This document shows, one piece after another, positions 1 to 7,718 of a DNA stretch of 64,000 nucleotides (the stretch's first letter is position 1; every line of letters begins with the position of its first letter). The position numbers were made by a program, and so were the translations under genes. Source of the DNA: Paractinoplanes rishiriensis. GTDB lineage: Bacteria; Actinomycetota; Actinomycetes; Mycobacteriales; Micromonosporaceae. The notes beneath the pieces were generated by a model. It saw only the letters and a list, made by a program, of their open reading frames with translations. It made no database searches and was not told where the DNA came from. The DNA is taken from the NCBI RefSeq assembly GCF_016862375.1, contig NZ_BOMV01000077.1:62001-126000 (forward strand), read 5' to 3'.

Positions 1-2318
1 ATCTGCAGGTTGTCGAGGAACTCGGCGTAGTAGGGGCGGTGGCCCGGGACGCGCTCGATTCGCAGGTTGTCGAACCGGGTGTGGTGGAAGCCGCTGGCCA
101 CGTCGACCCGGCCGGACAGGAACGGCACCTCGTCGGTCCACGAGAAGACCTGGCTGCCGTCCACGAAGCCGGTCACCTGGTTGCCGGTCACCCGCAGCGC
201 CAGCCGGTGCCACGCGGTCGCGTCGAACTCCGCCAGCGTGCCGCTGACGATCGTGGTGCCGGTGCGCCGCAACTGCCAGGTGCCGTCCGAGCCGAGCCAG
301 ATCGCGTACGGGGTGCCGGCCAGGCCGTGCGAGTTGCCGCCGCCGGTCGAGCGGGCACCGAGGGCCGCGTAGTTGTCGGCGGCCGGGGCGCGTTCGAACC
401 GCACGTCGACGCGGGCCTGGTAGTCGGTCCAGCGCAGGTCGCCGACGCCGGTGATCGGGTCGGCGTTGTTCCAGGCCCGGCCGACCCCGGTGCTGGCCCG
501 GTCGATCTGCTGGCGCAGCACGTAGTTGCCGTCCTCGGCGCGGAACGCTTCGAACGCGCCGTTGCGGTCCCAGGTGTAGAGCGGGTCGGCACCGGTGACG
601 CCGCCGCGGGTGTCGACGAAACCCTTCCGCCGGGGAGTCACCACGCCGCCCGGCCCGATCACCGGCACGGTCTTGCCGCGGTAGTCGAAACCGTCGGCCC
701 ACAGCACGCCGCGCGCCGGGTCGGCGTCCAGCACCGGGCGCTTGCCCTCGACCGGCAGCGGTGCCGTCCAGGCCGGGTCCCGGGTGACGTCCAGGGAGGT
801 GACGCTGACGACGGCGTACGGCTTGACCTTGATGGTGTAAGTGCCGTCCGGGCCGGCGGTGATGTTGCCGATGTGCCGCTTGTAGTTGGCGTCGAAGGGC
901 TGTCCGGGATCGGCGGCGCGGGTCTCCCAGGCGGCGAGCTTCGGGTTCGGCTTCAACCGGAAACCGGTCGGGGTGATCCGGTACGTCCGCGGGTACTCGG
1001 AGTCGTTGACGATCACCGTGGAGAAGGCGGTCGCGTCCGGTGCCGCCATGGTCAGGTAGTTGGGCAGGCCGTTGCGGCCGACGATCGGGTTGGTGCCGGT
1101 GGCGGTCGACGTGCTGGCCTGCGGGATGACCCGCCAGATGCCGGCGGTGCCGTCGCTGTTCTCCCAGCCGGTGGTGGCAAAGCTTGAAAAATGCTGGAGT
1201 ACGGCGAGGCCGGCGTCGTAATGCATCCAGCCGGACCACGGGTCGCGCGCCGAGACGAGTTCCTTGAACGCGTACTGGCCGCCCTCGTAGAACGAGCCGA
1301 TCGCGGGCTGGTAGACGAAATGCGTCCGGCGCGACTTCACGAAGCCCTTGACCACGGTGTTGGCCATTTCGAGCGCGCTGCCGGCGCCGCCGATGCCGGT
1401 GCCCGGGACGGTCGGGTCGGGCGTGTTGTTGTTGGGCCGGTACCGCGAGTTGCTGAAGGTGGCCTGCGCCTCGCTGTTCCAGACCTCCTCGTCGAACTCC
1501 TCGGCGAGCCGGGTGAAGTTGCCGCCGCTGTCGTCGTCGGTGTTGTAGTGGTAGCCGGCCGCGGCCACGGCGTCGCGCAGATCGGCGTCGGCCACCATCG
1601 CGGGCCCGAAGCTGCCGATGCCGGCCTCGTCCGAGATGACCACCTTGATCCGGTTGTACCGCGCGGCCTCACCGGGCCGGAACCCGTCGGCGTCGGTGCG
1701 CACCAGGCTCGCGTACTGCTTGGTCCAGGCGAGGTCGGCGGCGGCTTCGTTCACGCCCGGGTTGACGTAGTCGACCATGTAGCCGTACGTGCGGTAGGCC
1801 GCCAGGATCGTGTCCTTGTACCACTTGTAGATCTTGTCGTTCGTGTTCGCCCAGACCGGCGCGTTCCACCGCAGGATGCTGACCTTGAGATCCGGGTTGA
1901 GCTTCTTGGCGTCCGCGGCCAGCTGGAACCCCGGCGCCCGCGCCACGTTGGCCGGCTCGGTCTCGGTGCGCATCGTGGCCGGGTCGGGCCCGGTCGAGTT
2001 GTTCCGGTCGTTCCCCATCTCGATCTTGACGTGCGTCATGATCGGGTGCCGGCCGCCGAACAGGATCCGCAGCAGCCGCGCGTAGCTGTCCGGGTGCTGC
2101 GCCTTGTAGTCCAGCAGCACGGCGCTGGTGCTGTTTGCGCTGAGCACGCCGAAGCCCTTGAAGGTGAGCCCGTTGCGATTGTCCGCGGCGATGTCGGCGG
2201 CGTTCACCGCGACGTCGACGGTCTCCTCCGGGGCAGCCGCGGCCGCCGGATGGGCGGGCCCGATCAACCCCGCCAGAAGAAGACAAACAGCAATTGCAGA
2301 CGTACGCCGGCGACTCAT
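1..2318 (-). CDS. Secreted GH59 galactocerebrosidase-like glycosidase (3' end beyond window)
   Basis: The predicted protein (over 770 residues in the window) opens with Arg residues, a hydrophobic stretch and an Ala-rich cleavage region (about 1-29), so it should be secreted. Residues ~50-400 resemble family GH59 (galactosylceramidase): GFGVLSANSTSAVLLDY near the start, HVKIEMGND at 96-104, an Asn-Glu pair (N190-E191) as candidate acid/base, and WNSEAQATFSNS with E283 as candidate nucleophile, followed by RDPWSGW and HFSSFATTGW as in animal GALC. The C-terminal ~200 residues look like the beta-sandwich/lectin-like part of the family. Likely substrates are terminal beta-galactosides outside the cell; the exact substrate cannot be read. 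ATG 2318 was chosen because the signal peptide begins there, although no strong ribosome site precedes it. The gene stays open to base 1, so it is partial. Confidence 0.82.
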   Translation of the reverse strand, partial: MSRRRTSAIAVCLLLAGLIGPAHPAAAAAPEETVDVAVNAADIAADNRNGLTFKGFGVLSANSTSAVLLDYKAQHPDSYARLLRILFGGRHPIMTHVKIEMGNDRNNSTGPDPATMRTETEPANVARAPGFQLAADAKKLNPDLKVSILRWNAPVWANTNDKIYKWYKDTILAAYRTYGYMVDYVNPGVNEAAADLAWTKQYASLVRTDADGFRPGEAARYNRIKVVISDEAGIGSFGPAMVADADLRDAVAAAGYHYNTDDDSGGNFTRLAEEFDEEVWNSEAQATFSNSRYRPNNNTPDPTVPGTGIGGAGSALEMANTVVKGFVKSRRTHFVYQPAIGSFYEGGQYAFKELVSARDPWSGWMHYDAGLAVLQHFSSFATTGWENSDGTAGIWRVIPQASTSTATGTNPIVGRNGLPNYLTMAAPDATAFSTVIVNDSEYPRTYRITPTGFRLKPNPKLAAWETRAADPGQPFDANYKRHIGNITAGPDGTYTIKVKPYAVVSVTSLDVTRDPAWTAPLPVEGKRPVLDADPARGVLWADGFDYRGKTVPVIGPGGVVTPRRKGFVDTRGGVTGADPLYTWDRNGAFEAFRAEDGNYVLRQQIDRASTGVGRAWNNADPITGVGDLRWTDYQARVDVRFERAPAADNYAALGARSTGGGNSHGLAGTPYAIWLGSDGTWQLRRTGTTIVSGTLAEFDATAWHRLALRVTGNQVTGFVDGSQVFSWTDEVPFLSGRVDVASGFHHTRFDNLRIERVPGHRPYYAEFLDNLQ

Positions 2319-2401
2319 CACCGGCGCAACTTATCTTTCGGGTACGACACTTCGGCACTCATCGATCAGACCCGATCACAACGGTTCACAACCGTGCGAG
2401 G

Positions 2402-2699
2402 ATGTCCGGCGTGGACACTCCGCAGACCGCGCGCATCTGGAACTACTGGCTGGGCGGCACGGACAACTTCGAGGTCGACCGCCAGGTGGGCGACCAGATC
2501 CGGGCGGCTTTCCCGCAGATCGTCGACAACGCCCGGGCGTCCCGCGCGTTCCTGGTGCGCAGCGTCCGCTACGTGACCGCCGAGGCCGGCATCCGCCAGT
2601 TCCTCGACGTGGGCACCGGCCTGCCCACCGCCGACAACACCCACGAGGTGGCCCAGCGCACAGCTCCGGAGTCGAGAATCGTCTACGTCGACAACGACC
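2402..2699 (+). pseudogene. 5' fragment of a DUF574-type SAM-dependent methyltransferase, split by an integrated element
   Basis: Codons 1-99 of a methyltransferase beginning MSGVDTPQTARIWNYWLGGTD. The fragment includes the typical IWNYWLGGTDNF opening, the SAM-binding FLDVGTGLP motif and the VYVDND strand end. The family is the actinobacterial DUF574 (Methyltransf_19) group, usually about 260-270 residues. Homology stops at base 2699, where the element begins; the chimeric frame then runs to a stop at 2765-2767 with unrelated residues. Joining base 2699 to base 9233 gives ...VDND-PLVLTQAR... in frame and restores 257 codons. The fragment keeps the SAM-binding half only and is unlikely to be active by itself. 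Confidence 0.85.
2696..2699. other. Left attachment junction (attL core GACC)
   Basis: GACC is shared with the right junction at 9229-9232. To its left the sequence is methyltransferase coding (GTCGACAAC); to its right it is element sequence (ATAGCAAG). Large serine integrases cross over at a central dinucleotide, which must lie inside this 4-bp identity. Confidence 0.7.
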
Positions 2700-2750
2700 A
2701 TAGCAAGTTGGGTTGTGGACACGCGGCAAACCCCGGACCCGCCCAATTCT

Positions 2751-3407
2751 CTAGCTTGAGAAAGTGACTTGCGAGATGGTTTTCCAATGATAAGAGCGTG
2801 TCCGGCGTTCGAGTAGCACAAGGGACGCTTTACTCATGGTGACCACGACCGGCCTCATGGGACCAAGAGACCGGATCGCCTCGATCGTCTCAGTTGTCGA
2901 CACCCCGTCGGAATTGCAGTACGCGATGGCAATATGGGCATCGAATTCGGGACCCCTGGTCGGCGCAGCGCGATTGACGGACAACGTGGCGTTCCGCAGC
3001 CGGTCGCGGATGTCGCGTACTGCGTTGTCTGGATGCACGTCGAATCCGATCGCGCCAGGGGTTCCGCTTACCGATTGTATTTCAATCGAGAAAGGGGTCA
3101 ACCTTTTACATTCGCGTTGAGCGGCAACTCGAACTGTCTCAATCATGTGAGAGTCTGCCGCGTCTTCAAATGCCACCCTGTCGAGGGTTATATGAAGGCT
3201 ATGAAGTGGCACGAGATCATAGTAAGGAAATTGTATGGCTTTCTGGTAGCGTGCGGCCAAGGTTTTCAGGTCATTGGACGTCTCAAAAGTCAAATACCAG
3301 TAGAATGAGCGTGGTCCGATGGGTCGGTTCCAGTGGTTAGCCAAGTGGGTAATGGCCTGAAAGCGGTCCCACCCGCCATTACTTCGGGTCTGGCCGCGCT
3401 CAGCCAT
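2751..3407 (-). CDS. 2H phosphoesterase-like protein (2'-5' RNA ligase superfamily)
   Basis: A 218-residue cytoplasmic protein with the two-histidine layout of the 2H phosphoesterase superfamily: LHSLHITLDRV near residue 70 (H-x-T) and FDAHIAIAYCNSDG near residue 155. The second motif has His-Ile-Ala rather than the usual H-x-[ST], so catalytic competence is uncertain. Family members cleave or form 2'-5' or cyclic phosphodiester bonds in RNA or nucleotides, and some phage members degrade cyclic-nucleotide alarm signals. Its start codon overlaps the stop of the upstream HTH/TPR gene by one base (TGATG), so the two are translationally coupled. The gene is distinctly lower in G+C than the chromosome, with frequent A/T third positions, in line with acquisition through the element. 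Substrate is unknown. Confidence 0.65.
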   Translation of the reverse strand: MAERGQTRSNGGWDRFQAITHLANHWNRPIGPRSFYWYLTFETSNDLKTLAARYQKAIQFPYYDLVPLHSLHITLDRVAFEDAADSHMIETVRVAAQRECKRLTPFSIEIQSVSGTPGAIGFDVHPDNAVRDIRDRLRNATLSVNRAAPTRGPEFDAHIAIAYCNSDGVSTTETIEAIRSLGPMRPVVVTMSKASLVLLERRTRSYHWKTISQVTFSS

Positions 3408-5113
3408 CAGCGTTCATTAGCGCTTGCAGCCGCTTCGCGGACTGTAGCAATCTGCTGGCAATGTCCCCACTTGTCGGTGGCATCATTTATAAAGTCCTGA
3501 ATCCGCTGCCGAACTGAAATGATGGGCCGTTGTCGAGAAATAGTGAGCGCTCCGACGGCGAGGTCGGCGGCGCGATCCAAGTCTGGATCTGCCGATCGGA
3601 TAAGAGATGAGGCGAGGTCGATTGTTACGAGAGATCGACTCCAAGGTGAACCCGACTTACTAATCTCAGGCAAGGCCAACTGGACAAATTCCTTGACCTT
3701 CTCGGCTGCGCCGAGGGATAGGTAAGCAGTGGCGGCGTTGCTTGCCGTTTGGGCGGCACTGTAACAATCGAGAGCAATGCTCGACGGGATGCCGTTCGGC
3801 ACGTCATTTCGGGCCAGCAAATCATAGGCGCTCTCCACGGCACGGTGTACCCCATCCACGTCCCCGAGTTTACCCATTGCTCTAGCTGCACCATTAATGG
3901 TGAGTCGGACGCTTTGCGGGCCAGACTGCGCATAAGTGAGGCCATCTACGGCGAGACGTAGAGCCTCACTATAGTCCTTCGCATAGTACTCGCAGAAACT
4001 TTGCATACCGCGAACCCATGATTGAAGGTTGTCATCCTGCGCGAACTCGGCCATCGCAAAGGCTTCAAGACAGTATGCGCGAGCAAGGGGAAAGTTGCCT
4101 CGTCCCACCGCGACATATCCCAGAATGCCGGAGGTTACCGACCCCATGTTGAACAGCTGTTGTTGTTGTGTCGGGCGTCGACACTCACCGAGAAGAGTAG
4201 ATATCCAAGTTCGTTGTTTCCGTAATTGCGAACGCAGGCTTCCGTGTTCTATGGCCTCGTACTCGGTCAAGATGAAGCGAATGTTCATTCGCAGGTTGTC
4301 AAGAACGGTAGGGCTTACGCCTCGCGAGAGTGCGTCAACTCGTTGCAGAACGTCGATCAGATCCTCGTCGACGCTGTGTTCGGGCTGCTCGGCAGGCGTC
4401 TTTTCGACTCCGTTGGAGCTTTCCAGTTCCGGCCGTGTTTGCTGGTTCGTTGCCGTATCGCTTCGCCGATGACGTTTTGGGGTGAAGCCGAGTTCGGCGT
4501 CGGTCGCCGCTTTGAGGACGTGGCGGAAGGCGGCGCGATAGTTGGCTGAGGGCCACCAGTATCTTCCGGCCTCGTAGCCGAGTACGAAGCGGTGATCGAG
4601 GATGGTTGGTTGCGGGGATTTCTTGTCTTTCTGGTGTTCGGCCCAGAGGAAGTTGTTCATTTCGTCTGCGACGTCTTGCGGCGTCATCGGTTGCCCGTTG
4701 GGCATGGTGCGACGTTCGCGGGCGGCGATCAGTTGGTGGTTCTTTCGTCGTGGTTCCGCCGTGTCGGCTGGTTCTGCCGTGCCGGGTGGCGGGGGCGTGT
4801 GGTCGGGGTTGGGTCTGCGGGTGATGGTCGGGCCGTGTCGGCTGGGGTGTCTGCGTTCGGCGGTGAGGCCGATGTCGGTGGGGTCGGCGACGTTGAGCCG
4901 GGCGCAGAGGGCGTTGAGGCGTTCGGGGCACATGCCGCCGCCGATGCGGCCTTGTTCGATTCTGCCGATGTAGTTCTCGTCCATCGGTGCGTGCTGGCAG
5001 TTGCGCATGGCGGGGTCGCGGTTGGCGTCCTGGGCCAGCCGGGCGCGTGACAGGCTCAGCCGTCTGCGGGCCTGCCAGAACTGCCTGTTCGGCTCCGGTT
5101 CGGTTCTCGGCAT
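3407..5113 (-). CDS. HTH/TPR-type regulator of the integrative element
   Basis: A protein of about 568 residues. The N-terminal ~80 residues include RRRLSLSRARLAQDAN and DENYIGRIEQGRI, a helix-turn-helix region of the XRE kind seen in actinomycete HTH-TPR regulators. A Pro-rich stretch follows, then FVLGYEAGRYWWPSANYRAAFRHVL. The C-terminal ~320 residues are a helical repeat domain resembling tetratricopeptide repeats (ARAYCLEAFAMAEFAQDDN, EALRLAVDGLTYAQ). ATG 5113 is preferred because GGGGGC lies just upstream; GTG 5140 would add nine residues. It is coupled by TGATG to the 2H phosphoesterase gene, which suggests regulator and effector work together. The AGTGTTCG repeats upstream may be its operator. 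The 3' half is low in G+C compared with the 5' half. Confidence 0.65.
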   Translation of the reverse strand: MPRTEPEPNRQFWQARRRLSLSRARLAQDANRDPAMRNCQHAPMDENYIGRIEQGRIGGGMCPERLNALCARLNVADPTDIGLTAERRHPSRHGPTITRRPNPDHTPPPPGTAEPADTAEPRRKNHQLIAARERRTMPNGQPMTPQDVADEMNNFLWAEHQKDKKSPQPTILDHRFVLGYEAGRYWWPSANYRAAFRHVLKAATDAELGFTPKRHRRSDTATNQQTRPELESSNGVEKTPAEQPEHSVDEDLIDVLQRVDALSRGVSPTVLDNLRMNIRFILTEYEAIEHGSLRSQLRKQRTWISTLLGECRRPTQQQQLFNMGSVTSGILGYVAVGRGNFPLARAYCLEAFAMAEFAQDDNLQSWVRGMQSFCEYYAKDYSEALRLAVDGLTYAQSGPQSVRLTINGAARAMGKLGDVDGVHRAVESAYDLLARNDVPNGIPSSIALDCYSAAQTASNAATAYLSLGAAEKVKEFVQLALPEISKSGSPWSRSLVTIDLASSLIRSADPDLDRAADLAVGALTISRQRPIISVRQRIQDFINDATDKWGHCQQIATVREAAASANER

Positions 5114-5152
5114 CGTCGCCCCCGGGTCGTGGTCCGACACGATCGGGTTCTA

Positions 5153-5246
5153 GTGTTCCATGCCCGCTGATCAGGGTTGGTGTGCCGGGTCCGGGCAGCT
5201 GGTGTCCTGTGTGGATCTTGCGAACACTCACCCCCGGAAGTGTTCG
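5153..5246. promoter_or_regulatory. AGTGTTCG half-sites and inverted repeat upstream of the element regulator
   Basis: CGAACACT (5221-5228) and AGTGTTCG (5239-5246) form a perfect 8-bp inverted repeat with a 10-base spacer. AGTGTTC occurs again at 5153-5159, 40 bases from the regulator start. This arrangement fits an autoregulatory operator for the HTH/TPR gene, but no binding family is known to me. The rest of 5114-5696 shows no convincing gene. Confidence 0.35.
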
Positions 5247-5696
5247 TCATCTGCGAAACCCCGGTATTGGGGTTGATCGTGCGATGGTGTACGGGCTTCG
5301 CTGGTGGGCGTATCCCGTGTGGCCGGTCGCCTGGTCCGCTGGGATCCGTGCCTAGGCAGCCTTAAGTGTGCAAGCGGGTTCGCGGGTCTGAGGACAAGTA
5401 GGCGGCTGGTTGGCATCGGGCGGCTCCGGTGATCGGGCGGACCCCGAATCAGGTACCCACACCGGTGAGTTGAGCCCCGGTGTCCGGCACACGCCGCGAT
5501 ACACGCACCACCCGTACCGGTGACAGCCGGTGCGGAGGGCGCGTGTGCGCGTGTGTCGGCGCCCTTGCTCCTCGCGGCCCATATCCCGTACCACGACCGG
5601 CACCACCCGTGCGTTCCGCGCGCGGGCAGGGTGTTGGCCGGGGTGTCGGTGCCGGGCTGTTGCCCTTGTTGCCTGATGCCTTGGGGAGTCTTTGTG

Positions 5697-5975
5697 ATGA
5701 TCGCGGATCGTGTCTGTCTGCGGCAGGTTCTCGCTGTCCTGCCGGGTGTTTGCGCTGTCCTGCCGGGTGTCCCGGCAGGGGTACGGGTGGGTGTCCTGCT
5801 TGATCGGGACCCCCAAACGGACGGGCTGGCTGGTCTGACAGCCCAGCTCACCGCTGCTGTGTCAGAGATGGCTGGTGCTGCGACTGATCCCGTCCTGGGG
5901 ATCCCCTATGGGGTGTATGCAGATATCTGCGGCCGGCCGCCGGCCGCCCTGCCCTCGGGTGGTGGCCGGTGGTGA
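5697..5975 (+). CDS. Small hypothetical protein preceding the replication-relaxation gene
   Basis: A 92-residue protein starting MIADRVCLRQVLAVLP. ATG 5697 follows a good ribosome site (GGGGAG at 5683-5688); GTG 5694 is an alternative. Its stop codon lies inside the start of the next gene (GTG 5969), so the two are translationally coupled. The middle contains VGVLLDRDPQTDGLAGLTAQLTAAV and a GVYADICGR segment. I do not recognise the family. Position and coupling suggest a role in element maintenance together with the replication-relaxation protein. Confidence 0.5.
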   Translation: MIADRVCLRQVLAVLPGVCAVLPGVPAGVRVGVLLDRDPQTDGLAGLTAQLTAAVSEMAGAATDPVLGIPYGVYADICGRPPAALPSGGGRW

Positions 5976-6889
5976 GGGAGCCGATCCTGCGGGTGCAGTC
6001 CGGGCTGACCGGCCGGGACCTGGTGCTGTTGGGTTGGCTGGCCGATCACGGGGTGCTGACCACCGAGCAGATCTCTGCCGCTCTGTTCCCGTCGGTCAAC
6101 TTCACCCAACGTCGTCTGCGTGTACTGCGCGAGCAGCGGGAAGTGATCGACCGGTTCCGGCCGCAACGCGCTGACGGCGGCTCGTTTCCGTATCACTGGC
6201 TGCTGACCCAGCTCGGCGCGGACACCATCGCCATGCAACGCGACGAGCCGGTACCGCGCCGGGACCTGGCGCGGGCGCGGCGCTGGCAGTTGACCAACCG
6301 GGCCAATCTGCCTCACCTGTTGGGTGTCAACGGGTTCTTCACCGCCCTGGCCGCTCACGCCCGCACCCATCCCGGCGCGCACCTGGTCCGCTGGTGGTCG
6401 GCGGCCCGCTGCCAGCAACTCGGCGCCTTCGCCGACCCCACCGGCCCGGTCGACGGGACTGTGCTGGCCTACCGGATGACGGTGCGCCCGGACGGGCACG
6501 GCGTCTTCACCGAAGACGGCCGGTCGACCGCGTTCTTCCTGGAGTACGACACCGGCACGGAGACCCTGGCCCGGCTGGTCGACAAGGTCGGCGGGTACCG
6601 GCAACTCGCCCGGGTCACTGGCAACGTGTGGCCGGTGTTGTTCTGGCTGCCCACCGCCGCCCGGGAACGGCACCTGCACGCCGCGCTGACCGAGGCCCGG
6701 GTCGGCTACCCCGTCGCGACCGCCGTGCACGGCCGTCCCGGCGGCCGTCTGACGCCTGCCAGCGGCCCGCCAGCCGTCCCGGACGGCCCGGCCGGTCAGG
6801 TGTGGTGGCTGCACCGCCACAACGGCCCCACGCTGCCCCTGGCCGCCCTGGGCGCGGCTGTCGCCGCGGACCTGCGGGAGGCGGCATGA
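5969..6889 (+). CDS. Replication-relaxation family protein
   Basis: A 306-residue protein resembling the Replic_Relax family (PF13814) of actinobacterial plasmids and integrative elements. The N-terminal winged-helix-like part reads GRDLVLLGWLADHGVLTTEQISAALF, followed by RRLRVLREQREVIDRF, HWLLTQLGADTIA and a long central FFLEYDTGTETLARLVDKVGGY segment that resembles the conserved nuclease-like core (E/D-rich) of the family. Family members are linked to plasmid replication or DNA relaxation, though the biochemical role is poorly defined. The GTG start overlaps the preceding stop, and its own stop overlaps the ATG of the next small ORF (ATGA). It lies on the opposite strand from both the integrase and the HTH/TPR gene. 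Confidence 0.75.
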   Translation: MVREPILRVQSGLTGRDLVLLGWLADHGVLTTEQISAALFPSVNFTQRRLRVLREQREVIDRFRPQRADGGSFPYHWLLTQLGADTIAMQRDEPVPRRDLARARRWQLTNRANLPHLLGVNGFFTALAAHARTHPGAHLVRWWSAARCQQLGAFADPTGPVDGTVLAYRMTVRPDGHGVFTEDGRSTAFFLEYDTGTETLARLVDKVGGYRQLARVTGNVWPVLFWLPTAARERHLHAALTEARVGYPVATAVHGRPGGRLTPASGPPAVPDGPAGQVWWLHRHNGPTLPLAALGAAVAADLREAA

Positions 6890-6996
6890 CCGTGACGCGC
6901 CGGGCACGCCTGACAGCGTCTGACCGGGCCGGGCTGCCAGGCCGCCCCGACCGGCAGGCGGGCGGGAGCCGCGCACCACCCAACACCAACCGCTGA
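6886..6996 (+). CDS. Very small basic ORF coupled to the replication-relaxation gene
   Basis: A 36-codon ORF (MTVTRRARLTASDRAG...) whose ATG overlaps the upstream TGA as ATGA. It is Arg-rich and has no recognisable domain. Coupling is the only evidence that it is translated, and it may be spurious. Confidence 0.3.
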   Translation: MTVTRRARLTASDRAGLPGRPDRQAGGSRAPPNTNR

Positions 6997-7372
6997 GCTG
7001 CCCTGTCAGCAGCTTCACCACCGTCAGCAGAACCGAACTGGCGCCACCCAACAGGACCTAACCCCGGCGGTTGACCTGGAGGCTCCTTCGGCGGTTCTGC
7101 CGTGCGGGACCTTCCGGGACAGGCTCCGGCCGGTTACCGGCTGACAGCCCAGTTCAACCCGGCTGACACCCCGCTACCCACGGCGGGGGGACACATACGT
7201 ATGTGACGGCATGCGGTGACAATTTTCCGCCCTTCACGGGCGGGGTGAACCGGGAACGGTATTGCGTTCCCCGCACGCCACGACCCACCAGAAGTATTTC
7301 GAATCATCGAATGGAGGCGAGAGCCATGGAGTGGAACAACGCGCGACCCGCGTCCCACCACTGTGGAGGAAC
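6997..7372. promoter_or_regulatory. Intergenic region with a palindrome and a hairpin
   Basis: No convincing gene is visible here. CACATACGTATGTG (7192-7205) is a perfect 14-bp palindrome. CCGCCC (7227-7232) and GGGCGG (7238-7243) form a 6-bp stem with a 5-base loop, either a terminator for the upstream operon or a regulatory structure. A strong ribosome site (GGAGGA) at the right edge serves the next ORF. Confidence 0.35.
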
Positions 7373-7657
7373 ATGGCCAAAAGCCAGACACCCAACCCGC
7401 GCCGTCGCCGGATAACCGACCGGGGACCGGCCACCGCGCCCGCCGAGACCGGAACACCGGCCCGGCGACGCCGGAACGCCGGTGACCGGCGGACAGCCAT
7501 CGACGCCCGTACCCAGCAGGCGGCAGAGGATTCACCGCCGTCTACCGTGATCGTCCACCCTTCCGATTTCAGGCTCCCTAACGTGCTCAGGCACATCGAG
7601 GCCGGAAAAATTGTGCTCGTCATTTCGCAACACAGCAGCCCCGAACATTCCGTCTAG
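7373..7657 (+). CDS. Small hypothetical protein of the element
   Basis: A 94-residue protein. ATG 7373 is preceded by GGAGGA at optimal spacing. The first ~50 residues are Arg/Pro/Ala-rich and probably disordered (RRRRITDRG, ARRRRNAGDRR). The C-terminal ~35 residues (HPSDFRLPNVLRHIEAGKIVLVIS) faintly resemble the end of Phd/YefM-type antitoxins (a leucine-rich helix, then 'EAG' and a beta strand). No toxin partner is visible, so this is only a hint. The gene ends 62 bases before the convergent integrase stop. Confidence 0.45.
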   Translation: MAKSQTPNPRRRRITDRGPATAPAETGTPARRRRNAGDRRTAIDARTQQAAEDSPPSTVIVHPSDFRLPNVLRHIEAGKIVLVISQHSSPEHSV

Positions 7658-7718
7658 CGGCAACAAAAGGGACGCTCGTCCGGTGACCTGCCGGGCGAGC
7701 CTCTGCCGTTACGGGTGC

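Noticed and set aside
2700..2767. Extension of the methyltransferase 5' fragment into the element (residues after VDND)
   Set aside because: The residues are unrelated to the family; it is read-through into element sequence rather than a real C-terminus.
5228..5851. Minus-strand frames between the HTH/TPR regulator and the replication-relaxation gene
   Set aside because: Arg/Thr/Pro-rich translation, no ribosome site and no family features; the region instead holds inverted repeats and a small plus-strand ORF with a good ribosome site.
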